Source of the DNA: Candidatus Zixiibacteriota bacterium | GTDB taxonomy: Bacteria > Zixibacteria > MSB-5A5 > GN15 > PGXB01 | Direction of reading: 5' to 3' | Assembly: GCA_024230695.1 (NCBI GenBank) | Contig: JAAERC010000626.1 | Coordinates: 1-15,669 of the forward strand | DNA: 15,669 nt | In this document: in pieces, positions 7,787 through 14,171 of the stretch | Numbering within the stretch: the stretch's first letter is position 1 | Layout: every line of letters starts with the position of its first letter | Translations under genes and position numbers: made by a program | Notes under the pieces: generated by a model | What the model was told of the DNA's origin: nothing | The model's input: only the letters and a program-made list of their open reading frames with translations | The model's database searches: none

Positions 7787-8517
7787 TGGCTGATGAGAAG
7801 CAAAAAAAAGGAGTATTGTATCTTGTTCCGACACCAATCGGAAATCTTCGAGATATTACTCAAAGAGCACTGGAGGTTCTTAGGTCATCGGAGTTGATAG
7901 CATGCGAGGACACTCGACTTTCGGGCCGACTGCTGTCTCACTTCGAAATCAAAAAACCGCTGATCAGTTATCATGATTTTAATGAAGAAAAGCAGGTACC
8001 AAAACTATTGGAAGTGATTCTTTCCGGTGGAGATGTTTCTGTTATAACCGATGCCGGTTCGCCCGGATTATCTGATCCGGCTTATCGGATTATCAGAGCG
8101 GCGATTGACAAAAATATCACAATCTCCCCTCTCCCCGGCCCAAACGCACTTATTCCGGCATTAACCGGTTCGGGATTGCCGCTTGATAGATTTTTCTTTG
8201 AGGGATTTCTTCCAAATAAATCAGCCTCTAGAAAAAACCGGTTGGATAAATTAAAGGAGATGAAACATACTTTGATTTTTTATGAATCGCCACATCGGAT
8301 AGTGAAAACCGTTACCGACGCCCTTGACGTACTTGGCGACCGACCTGCATGTATCGCTCGTGAGATATCAAAAGTATATGAAGAATATATCAGAGGAACC
8401 CTTTCAGAGATACTGGAGAAGATCTCATCAAAAAAGATGCGTGGCGAGATTGTTTTGATAATTGAAGGTGTTGTGAGAAAAAGTATAAAAATCAAAAATA
8501 ATACACGAGAAAAATGA
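7786..8517 (+). CDS. rsmI: 16S rRNA (cytidine(1402)-2'-O)-methyltransferase
   Basis: RsmI methylates the 2'-OH of C1402 in the decoding centre of 16S rRNA with S-adenosylmethionine. The 243-residue protein has the tetrapyrrole-methylase fold: PTPIGNL (15-21), EDTR (41-44), TDAGSPGLSDP (88-98), PGPNAL (117-122), RFFFEGFLP (135-143), YESPHR (166-171) and AREISKVYEE (191-200). All core motifs are present. It is about 40 residues shorter than the E. coli enzyme and lacks the small C-terminal helical domain, ending in a basic tail. Its ATG overlaps the nadE stop codon by one base. A 64-base gap without a visible terminator separates it from lgt. Confidence 0.95.
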   Translation: MADEKQKKGVLYLVPTPIGNLRDITQRALEVLRSSELIACEDTRLSGRLLSHFEIKKPLISYHDFNEEKQVPKLLEVILSGGDVSVITDAGSPGLSDPAYRIIRAAIDKNITISPLPGPNALIPALTGSGLPLDRFFFEGFLPNKSASRKNRLDKLKEMKHTLIFYESPHRIVKTVTDALDVLGDRPACIAREISKVYEEYIRGTLSEILEKISSKKMRGEIVLIIEGVVRKSIKIKNNTREK

Positions 8518-8581
8518 TAGAAACTTTTCTGACTTTGAAGCTTATAACGAATAGAATAACAATATAAACGAGAGATAAAAA

Positions 8582-9397
8582 ATGTATCCTGAAATATTTA
8601 GTCTTGGTCCGTTCGCACTTAGAAGTTATGGTTTGATGCTTATAATCTCGGTTCTGCTTGGGATTTATTATGTTTACAAGATGTCCCGAAATACTGAATT
8701 TGATTTTAACGATCTTCTGACTATTACCTATATTTTGGTTTTTGGCGGCATACTCGGCGCTCGGTTATTTTATGTACTGATGCATATCAGTGAATTTCAG
8801 GGTCGCTGGATGTCCACAATCAACCCATTTGGTTCTGATCAATTTGGGATCGCCGGATTAAATCTTTATGGTGGTGTGATTGTGGCTGTTATCGGATCGT
8901 TTATATATATCAGGATGAAAAAACTTCCGGTATTACGGTTATTTGACCTGTTTGCACCAACAATCGGAATTGGTCTTTTTGTTACCAGAATCGGATGTTT
9001 TTTAAATGGTTGTTGTTTTGGAACACCAACCGATCTTCCCTGGGGAGTTTCGTTTCCGGCTGATTCGATGCCATTTTATGTATTTGGCACCGAACATCTG
9101 CACCCGTCGCAAATCTATAGTTCGTTATATGGATTACTGCTTTTTGTGTATATGCACTGGCGTCTAAAGCACAAAACATTTGACGGCCAGGTGATTGGTC
9201 TATTGTTTATGATTGAAGCTATTTTCAGATATTCTATTGAATATGTTCGGTATTATGAGGAGGCGATGCATTTCACGTTTTTCGGGATGCAACCGACTTA
9301 TAATCATTTGATATCAATTATGCTTTTCTTGCTGGGATTAGCTTTTTATCTGACTCAGTATTTGAAAAATAAATCCGCACAATCAAATGAGGCCTGA
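8582..9397 (+). CDS. lgt: Phosphatidylglycerol-prolipoprotein diacylglyceryl transferase
   Basis: Lgt is an inner-membrane enzyme that attaches diacylglycerol from phosphatidylglycerol to the lipobox cysteine of prolipoproteins, the first step of lipoprotein maturation. The 271-residue protein has about seven hydrophobic segments. Family motifs: LRSYGLM (13-19), LGARLFYVL (58-66), LYGG (95-98; Tyr replaces the His seen in E. coli, as in many other lineages), the signature TRIGCFLNGCCFG (135-147), HPSQIY (174-179), and RYSIEYVR (216-223) with the essential C-terminal arginine. Two cysteines replace the NGE of the E. coli signature (NGCC). The ATG at 8582 has only a weak GAGAG upstream. The stop overlaps the start of the transporter gene by one base (TGATG). 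Confidence 0.95.
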   Translation: MYPEIFSLGPFALRSYGLMLIISVLLGIYYVYKMSRNTEFDFNDLLTITYILVFGGILGARLFYVLMHISEFQGRWMSTINPFGSDQFGIAGLNLYGGVIVAVIGSFIYIRMKKLPVLRLFDLFAPTIGIGLFVTRIGCFLNGCCFGTPTDLPWGVSFPADSMPFYVFGTEHLHPSQIYSSLYGLLLFVYMHWRLKHKTFDGQVIGLLFMIEAIFRYSIEYVRYYEEAMHFTFFGMQPTYNHLISIMLFLLGLAFYLTQYLKNKSAQSNEA

Positions 9398-10272
9398 TGA
9401 CCAGTGAACGATCCGGTGATTATTATGCGTTAGTTTGTGCATTAGTATGTTCGGTGGGTAATATCACCGCCAAAATCGGTCTGAGAAATATCACTCCCGA
9501 GCTCTTTCAGTTTTATCTATTTGGTTTCGGTTTCTTAATGTCCGCGGCTTATTTGATTCGCCCTAAGGCACGGGATGAAATCTTTGCGACAGATAAAAAA
9601 GCTCTGGGACTAATATTTGTATTATCATTATTATTCAGTTTTGGTATCTACACATTCATAAGCTCACTTAAATTAATTGAACCAGCCACCGTATCGTTTC
9701 TATCTAGATTTGAAGTTATCGCGGTTTTATTATTTGCTTTCATATTTCTAAAGGAACGATTGAAATTAATCGAATTGATTGGAGCATTCATTACCATTGG
9801 CGGTATATTTGTATTAAAATTTAAGACAAATATAGTAATTTCACAGGCGGCCTCACTGATGATCCTCTCATCCTTCTTTTTTGCAATAGCGGAAGTATTA
9901 ATAAAGAAAAATATAAATATAATCGGCACGATCAGATTCATATTCTGGCGGAATTTATTCGCGATTTTAATCTTCTATGGAATACTAATTTATCATAATC
10001 AGCAAGTCATTCTTATTGATTACGGAACAATGTTTTTAACGGCCATAACAGCATTCCTTTTGCCAGTGATGGGTCGTTTGACTTATATCGAAGCATTAAA
10101 AAGAATCAAAGTGTCTCGTGCGGCTTTGATTACTCAATCGATGCCAATATTTACGGCAATTTTTGCATTAATTATATTGGGCACCTATCCGACTTTGATT
10201 GAGTGGTTTGGCGGGGCTTTGATTATCCTTGGTATTCTAATTATTAAATTCAAGTTTAGGAAAAAACAATAA
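9397..10272 (+). CDS. EamA-family (DMT superfamily) transporter
   Basis: An inner-membrane protein of 291 residues with about ten hydrophobic helices arranged as two EamA repeats (about residues 9-139 and 148-286). Typical signs are the repeat ends: FIFLKERLKLIELIGAFITI in the first half, and FALIILGTYPTLIEWFGGAL in the second, with a glutamate or equivalent polar residue before each final helix, and the short basic C-terminus FRKKQ. Family members export amino acids, metabolites or nucleotide-sugars; the substrate cannot be read from the sequence. The start ATG overlaps the lgt stop codon, with GAGG 4 nt upstream, so it is coupled to lgt. The gene is convergent with nadA; the 62-base gap contains a TAATGCATTA palindrome but no clear terminator. 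Confidence 0.88.
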   Translation: MTSERSGDYYALVCALVCSVGNITAKIGLRNITPELFQFYLFGFGFLMSAAYLIRPKARDEIFATDKKALGLIFVLSLLFSFGIYTFISSLKLIEPATVSFLSRFEVIAVLLFAFIFLKERLKLIELIGAFITIGGIFVLKFKTNIVISQAASLMILSSFFFAIAEVLIKKNINIIGTIRFIFWRNLFAILIFYGILIYHNQQVILIDYGTMFLTAITAFLLPVMGRLTYIEALKRIKVSRAALITQSMPIFTAIFALIILGTYPTLIEWFGGALIILGILIIKFKFRKKQ

Positions 10273-10334
10273 TACATTATTTGTTCATAATGCATTACTT
10301 TATGTATGGCCTGTATCTTGTTGTGGTGTCTACG

Positions 10335-11414
10335 CTAACGGACGTCGAGCATGCGCTCGAGTGCAATTCGGGCATTAACTTTATCGCTATCGGAGACCCT
10401 GATCGGTTTGATATCTTTAAAGTTTTCCAGACAATAAGCCAGATCATTTATTGTCGTTCGATACATATTGGCACATACCGGACAGGTCGTCCCGGACAAT
10501 TCAAAAATATTTTTATCGGGATAGGTGGCTCCTAATCTGTTGATCAGATTGATTTCGGTACCGATAGCGATGTTTGAACCTGGTGGTTGCTTATCGACAT
10601 AATTGACGATGAAACTGGTCGAACCGTATGCATCGGCATCTTTGACAACGTCATAAGAACATTCCGGATGAACTACAATTTTTACATCAGGAAATTTCTC
10701 TCTGGTTTCATCGATATGTTTTGGGGTAAAATTCGTATGGACGTGACAATGACCTTTCCATAAGATTATTTTTGCTTTATCCAGTTGGTCATCTGTTAAA
10801 CCACCGTTTTCAGCAGAAAAGTCCCAAACAACCATATCTTCTGGTTTAAGACCATATTTAATACCGGTGTTGAATCCGAGATGTTGATCTGGAAAGAAAA
10901 ACAGCTTCTCTCTTTTGGAGAAACCATATTTATAAACAGCATCAGCATTAGACGAGGTGCAGATAAGACCGCCATGTTCGCCCGTAAAGGCCTTAAGGAC
11001 GGCGGTTGAATTCATATACGAAACCGGCATGATTTTCCTGTCACCGCCAAAATTCTCAAGAGTTTCCCAGGCGGCTAAGACATCATCCATCTCGGCCATA
11101 TCAGCCATAGGACAACCAGCCAATGGATTGGGAAGAAAAACTGTTTGCTTATTGCTTGATAATACTTCAGCCGCTTCGGCCATAAAATGAACTCCACAAA
11201 AGAAGATATATTCGACATCGGTATTTTCTGCGGCTATTTTAGATAAGGCGAATGAATCCCCGATAGCATCGCCAAAATCGACAATTTCAGCCCGCTGATA
11301 ATGATGGGTTAAAATAATCGCACTTTTGCCAAGTTTCTCCTTGGCCTTAATTATTCGGCTTTTTAACTCTTCCGGAGATGATTGCCGATATTCTTTTGGT
11401 AAAGCAAAATACAT
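10335..11414 (-). CDS. nadA: Quinolinate synthase
   Basis: NadA condenses iminoaspartate with dihydroxyacetone phosphate to quinolinate, the pyridine ring precursor of NAD, using a [4Fe-4S] cluster. The 359-residue protein shows the three-fold repeated architecture with AHYQ-like ILTHHYQ (34-40), FCGVHFMAEAAE (72-83), LAGCPMADM (98-106), WKGHCHVH (219-226), HPEC (249-252), GSTS (264-267) and TTCPVCANM (309-317). By alignment with the E. coli enzyme (Cys113, Cys200, Cys297) the cluster ligands should be Cys101, Cys223 and Cys314. ATG at 11414 has AAGGG upstream. It is the last gene of the minus-strand series, 69 bases after the peroxiredoxin gene. nadB and nadC are not in the window. Quinolinate synthase is known to be oxygen-sensitive, which makes the neighbouring peroxidase notable. 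Confidence 0.96.
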   Translation of the reverse strand: MYFALPKEYRQSSPEELKSRIIKAKEKLGKSAIILTHHYQRAEIVDFGDAIGDSFALSKIAAENTDVEYIFFCGVHFMAEAAEVLSSNKQTVFLPNPLAGCPMADMAEMDDVLAAWETLENFGGDRKIMPVSYMNSTAVLKAFTGEHGGLICTSSNADAVYKYGFSKREKLFFFPDQHLGFNTGIKYGLKPEDMVVWDFSAENGGLTDDQLDKAKIILWKGHCHVHTNFTPKHIDETREKFPDVKIVVHPECSYDVVKDADAYGSTSFIVNYVDKQPPGSNIAIGTEINLINRLGATYPDKNIFELSGTTCPVCANMYRTTINDLAYCLENFKDIKPIRVSDSDKVNARIALERMLDVR

Positions 11415-11438
11415 TTTATCACCCTTATAATTCTGAAG

Positions 11439-11468
11439 AATATACGATGAAAATCAATGATAGTCCAA
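11439..11468 (-). promoter_or_regulatory. Possible promoter in front of nadA
   Basis: Minus strand TTGGAC (11468-11463), 18-base spacer, TATATT (11444-11439), 25 bases before the nadA start. An ATTCT-GA-AGAAT inverted repeat overlaps the -10 end. nadA could therefore be transcribed both from here and by read-through from the peroxiredoxin gene. Confidence 0.35.
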
Positions 11469-11483
11469 GAAAATTATATATGA

Positions 11484-11972
11484 TTAAGATAATTTTGAAA
11501 GTTCCGAAAAAACCAATCCGATATTTGGGACATTTCTATAACCGATTTTATCTATAAAAGAAATAATACCCTCTTTATTAATAATAAAAACGGCTCTATC
11601 TGAGAATCCTGAATCGGTCAGAATGCCATATTTTTTCGCGATTTCACCTTGTGGGAAAAAATCAGAAAGTAATGGATACATAATCCCGCCAAGACTTTTT
11701 TGCCATGCCTGCAGAGATGGAATCGAATCAACTGAGATACCCAGCACCTGAGTATTAAGACTTTCGAAACACTTGGTATCACGCTCGTAAGCCGGAATCT
11801 GGTCGCCTCATATAGGCGTCCAGCAAAGTGGAAAAAAGACGATAAGAACATTCTTTTTACCTTTATAATCTGAGAGATGAATTTTATCGCCCAAATGTGA
11901 CACAAGACAAAAATCTGGAGCCTTATCGCCTACTTTTAATGGACCGTTGATGTTTTTAATACTTTTTGACAA
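11484..11972 (-). CDS. Selenocysteine-containing peroxiredoxin (in-frame TGA = Sec55)
   Basis: A thiol peroxidase of the AhpC/TSA-redoxin family that reduces H2O2 and organic peroxides. In one frame from TTG 11972 to TAA 11484 (162 residues) it reads KVGDKAPDF (13-21), a normal N-terminal core, then FFPLCWTPI (46-54), one TGA (11810-11808), and GDQIPAYERD, VLGISVDSIPSLQAW, and DRAVFIINKEG. The TGA replaces exactly the peroxidatic cysteine of PxxxTxxC (Pro48, Thr52, position 55). No frameshift is needed and all family motifs are kept. Bacterial Sec-peroxiredoxins with this replacement are an established selenoprotein group. A SECIS-like hairpin follows (11773-11797). A stop upstream at 11991-11993 limits the start; TTG 11972 lies 5 nt after the preceding small gene, with a weak AGAAG. 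Other cysteines are 22, 50 and 68. A GTG at 11747 would give only the C-terminal half. A decayed gene is possible but less likely. Confidence 0.85.
11773..11797 (-). promoter_or_regulatory. Candidate bacterial SECIS element
   Basis: In the mRNA, counting the base after UGA as +1: U11-A35 and U12-A34 (CC bulge), G15-C33, G16-C32, an internal loop (C17 opposite U30 A31), then U18-A29, U19-G28, A20-U27, C21-G26 and loop GAGC (+22 to +25). A G at the first loop position, an unpaired U on the 3' side and a loop 22 nt from UGA agree with what is known of bacterial SECIS hairpins. Folded by hand only. Confidence 0.5.
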
Positions 11973-11977
11973 TATGT

Positions 11978-12148
11978 TTACTTCTGCTTTTTAAGCTTAG
12001 CTATTTCTTTATTTAGCTTTTTTAGTTTGTCTTCGTCACGTTTGCGCGCATTACGATCCACCAGGCCTTTAAAATTATCACTGGATAGTCTTTTCTCGAC
12101 TTCTTTGGCCTGTCTCTCAAGCTTACTTATTTTTAATGAATTATCCAT
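11978..12148 (-). CDS. Small basic helical protein resembling the valyl-tRNA synthetase C-terminal arm
   Basis: A 56-residue gene, ATG at 12148 to TAA at 11978. AGGAG, formed by the last codons of gltX, lies 8 nt upstream; the gltX stop is 5 nt before its ATG and its own stop is 5 nt before the peroxiredoxin start. It is extremely rich in Lys, Arg, Glu and Asp and should form a two-helix antiparallel coiled coil. The centre RLSSDNFKGLVDRNARKR and the following KLKKLNKEIAKL resemble the C-terminal tRNA-binding arm of valyl-tRNA synthetase (pattern LSNENFVxxAPxxVVxKExxKL). The same kind of arm occurs in ABC-F proteins. A stand-alone arm could bind tRNA or rRNA; this is inference from pattern memory. 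The spacing and ribosome binding site make it a real gene rather than chance. Confidence 0.78.
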   Translation of the reverse strand: MDNSLKISKLERQAKEVEKRLSSDNFKGLVDRNARKRDEDKLKKLNKEIAKLKKQK

Positions 12149-12153
12149 TATTA

Positions 12154-13602
12154 TCACTCCTCCATCTTATTGATGAATTCAATACCTTTTTTCATCCGGG
12201 CTATCACTTCCTGTTTACCAATTGCTTCCAGCATATGATATAAACTTGGTCCAAAAGATAGTCCGGAAACGGCCAATCTAACCGGATGAATCAGTTCACC
12301 CTTTTTAATTTCAAGCTCTTCTGCCAAACCGCTAAGCGCCGATTCTATATTTTCGGTTTTGAAATTATCGAGTGTTTCGTATTTATCTGCCAACTGTTTC
12401 ATTCTCTCGGCGGTAGTCGGATTAAACCGTTTTTTGACAGCTTTTTTGTCATACTCAAATTCATTATGAAAGAAGTATTCAGACATAGCTACAAAGTCAG
12501 ACATCCGTTTGCACCGCTCTTTTAACATGCCGATAATACTCATAAGATATTCCCAGCGTGTCTCCAGCCAGTATTTGGATGTGTAGCCGGCCTTAACAAG
12601 TTCCGGGGCAACCATCGTGGCTAATTCATGATCAGGATAACTTCTGATATACTCACCATTGAGGGCCAATAATTTTTCCTCGTTAAATATCGGATTTGAG
12701 CCAGTGACATTCTCAAGAATAAATATATTTTTCAATTTCTCAATAGGCAGAAATTCTCTATCATTCTTAGGCGACCATCCCAAAAGACAAAGAAAATTAA
12801 ACATCGCTTCGGGAAGGATACCCTCTGCCCCATACTCAGCCACATCTTTATCACCAAGCCGTTTGGATACTTTCTTTTTATCCGGGCGTAGGATAAGCGG
12901 GACATGCGCAAAATTCGGCGGAGTCAGTCCAAGTGCCTCATAAATATGAATCTGTTTAAAAGTGTTGCTGATATGGTCATTGCCACGAATAACATCGGTG
13001 ATACCCATCTCGTGATCATCAACCACCACCGCGAGATTATAAATGGCCCGGCCATTAGCCCGGCATATAATAAGATCCTCTATCTCACTGTTTTGGCGTG
13101 TGATATCGCCGAGAATCTTATCGGTATAGGTAGTCTCACCATCGGGGATTTTTATACGGATCGCAAATGGCTTTTTCTCATCAAGAAGCTGTTTTATTTC
13201 ATCTTCTGATCTATGTAAACAGGCTCGATTGTATTGTAATGGTTTTTTCTCAGCCATCGCTTTTTTTCGTCGCTCATCAAGTTCAGCCGGAGTACAGAAA
13301 CATTTGTATGCGTTCCCGCTTTCCAAAAGTTGATCAACATATTTCCCATAACCATCTATCTTTTTTGATTGATAAACAGGTTCTTCATCCCAATCAATTC
13401 CGATCCATTTCATAGCATCGAGAATCGGCTGGATCATCTCTGAATTTGATCTTGAAAGATCGGTATCTTCTATTCTAACAAGAAATTTGCCGCCCTTATT
13501 GCGGGCATATAACCAGTTAAAAATTGCCGTTCGAGCTGTACCAACATGCAGATAACCTGACGGCGATGGTGCGATTCTGACTCTTACTTCTTTTTCAGAC
13601 AT
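12154..13602 (-). CDS. gltX: Glutamyl-tRNA synthetase
   Basis: Class I synthetase that charges tRNA(Glu) with glutamate. The 482-residue protein has normal length. Visible are the HIGH-region APSPSGYLHVGTARTA (11-26; HVGT variant), the LVRIEDTD motif (41-48), and the KMSKS-type loop KVSKR (244-248). Cys101-x-Cys103-x24-Cys128-x-His130 reproduces the zinc-site spacing of the E. coli enzyme. The helical anticodon-binding domain fills the C-terminal 150 residues and ends at NKMEE. Whether it also charges tRNA(Gln) cannot be seen; no glnS or gatCAB is in the window. The ATG at 13602 has only a weak AAAAG upstream. The gene lies 45 bases after the membrane-protein gene and is followed 5 bases later by the small arm-like gene whose ribosome binding site it contains. 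Confidence 0.96.
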   Translation of the reverse strand: MSEKEVRVRIAPSPSGYLHVGTARTAIFNWLYARNKGGKFLVRIEDTDLSRSNSEMIQPILDAMKWIGIDWDEEPVYQSKKIDGYGKYVDQLLESGNAYKCFCTPAELDERRKKAMAEKKPLQYNRACLHRSEDEIKQLLDEKKPFAIRIKIPDGETTYTDKILGDITRQNSEIEDLIICRANGRAIYNLAVVVDDHEMGITDVIRGNDHISNTFKQIHIYEALGLTPPNFAHVPLILRPDKKKVSKRLGDKDVAEYGAEGILPEAMFNFLCLLGWSPKNDREFLPIEKLKNIFILENVTGSNPIFNEEKLLALNGEYIRSYPDHELATMVAPELVKAGYTSKYWLETRWEYLMSIIGMLKERCKRMSDFVAMSEYFFHNEFEYDKKAVKKRFNPTTAERMKQLADKYETLDNFKTENIESALSGLAEELEIKKGELIHPVRLAVSGLSFGPSLYHMLEAIGKQEVIARMKKGIEFINKMEE

Positions 13603-13647
13603 ATCTTTTATTTTTCATTTTCATTTTTACTTTATTCCTTGGCTGTC

Positions 13648-14136
13648 TTAGTCATTGCGAGGAGGCGAGTTACCCTCATCTGTATTATTCTCAGGTGGTG
13701 CCATATCTGGCGGTAATGATTGCATCGGCGGAGGTGGTGGTGGAGGTTGTTGTTGCACTGGTGGCGGTGAATATGCTGATGGCTGGGCGGCAGGTATCGC
13801 CTGCAACCGCATCTCGCTCATCTCCAATTCAAGTCCGCCAATAAACTTACCAACCATATTATAAACAAAAACACCAACCACAACAAACATCGTATTAAAA
13901 ACAGCCCCGCCAAATCCAAACAGAATTGGATATAAAATAATTAGTAGTGCAATAGGAGGAGATTCTAATTCAGGAATAGAAATACCCATTGCGCCATAGA
14001 AACCATCCATTAAAGACAAGACTAATCCGGAAAAGACGGCAAAACAAAAACCAAATATCAATCCAAGGCATAAGTTCACCAAAAATGAGACTTTAATTGC
14101 CGACCAGTAACCTATAGATTTTAGTTCAAATTTCAT
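13648..14136 (-). CDS. Two-helix membrane protein with proline-rich tail (DUF3566-like)
   Basis: A 162-residue protein of unknown function. Residues 1-11 (MKFELKSIGYW) form a short amphipathic start, followed by two hydrophobic segments (about 12-43 and 62-96) separated by an acidic loop, then a cytoplasmic-looking MSEMR region and a low-complexity tail (113-162) with seven consecutive prolines (131-137) and many Gln and Ser. The N-terminal part, with WSAIKVSFLVNL before the first helix, reminds me of the DUF3566 transmembrane family; this is a weak match by memory. ATG at 14136 has a good GAGAGG upstream. It lies 35 bases after the acyl-CoA synthetase stop and 45 before gltX. The last residues SPPRND are encoded by a GTCATTGCGAGGAGG sequence that resembles half of a dispersed repeat, so the tail end may be repeat-derived. 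Confidence 0.75.
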   Translation of the reverse strand: MKFELKSIGYWSAIKVSFLVNLCLGLIFGFCFAVFSGLVLSLMDGFYGAMGISIPELESPPIALLIILYPILFGFGGAVFNTMFVVVGVFVYNMVGKFIGGLELEMSEMRLQAIPAAQPSAYSPPPVQQQPPPPPPPMQSLPPDMAPPENNTDEGNSPPRND

Positions 14137-14147
14137 ATTTCCCTCTC

Positions 14148-14166
14148 TTATATAAAATTTATATAA
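14148..14166. repeat. AT-only palindrome between two minus-strand genes
   Basis: TTATATAAA (14148-14156), A, TTTATATAA (14158-14166): perfect 9-bp arms with a one-base centre, in the 35-base gap before the membrane-protein gene. It could be a promoter -10/operator region; being A/T only, chance is also possible. Confidence 0.4.
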
Positions 14167-14171
14167 TCACA

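Noticed and set aside
10350..10370. TCGAGC-ATGC-GCTCGA hairpin as terminator between eamA and nadA
   Set aside because: It lies within the nadA coding end, is only 6 bp and has no T run on either side.
10281..10535. 84-codon open frame on the + strand over the 3' end of nadA
   Set aside because: It is mostly antisense to conserved nadA coding sequence and has no ribosome binding site or recognisable product.
11618..11905. Open frame overlapping the peroxiredoxin in another register
   Set aside because: Its translation shows no recognisable protein pattern, whereas the neighbouring register gives continuous peroxiredoxin sequence.
11484..11972. Reading the peroxiredoxin as a pseudogene or frameshifted gene
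   Set aside because: Only one stop occurs, it is TGA, it sits on the catalytic residue, and no frame change is needed; all other motifs are intact.
13655..13864. Glycine/cysteine-rich open frame antisense to the proline-rich tail
   Set aside because: Gly and Cys runs are the complement of the CCN/CAA repeats coding Pro and Gln; no independent evidence.
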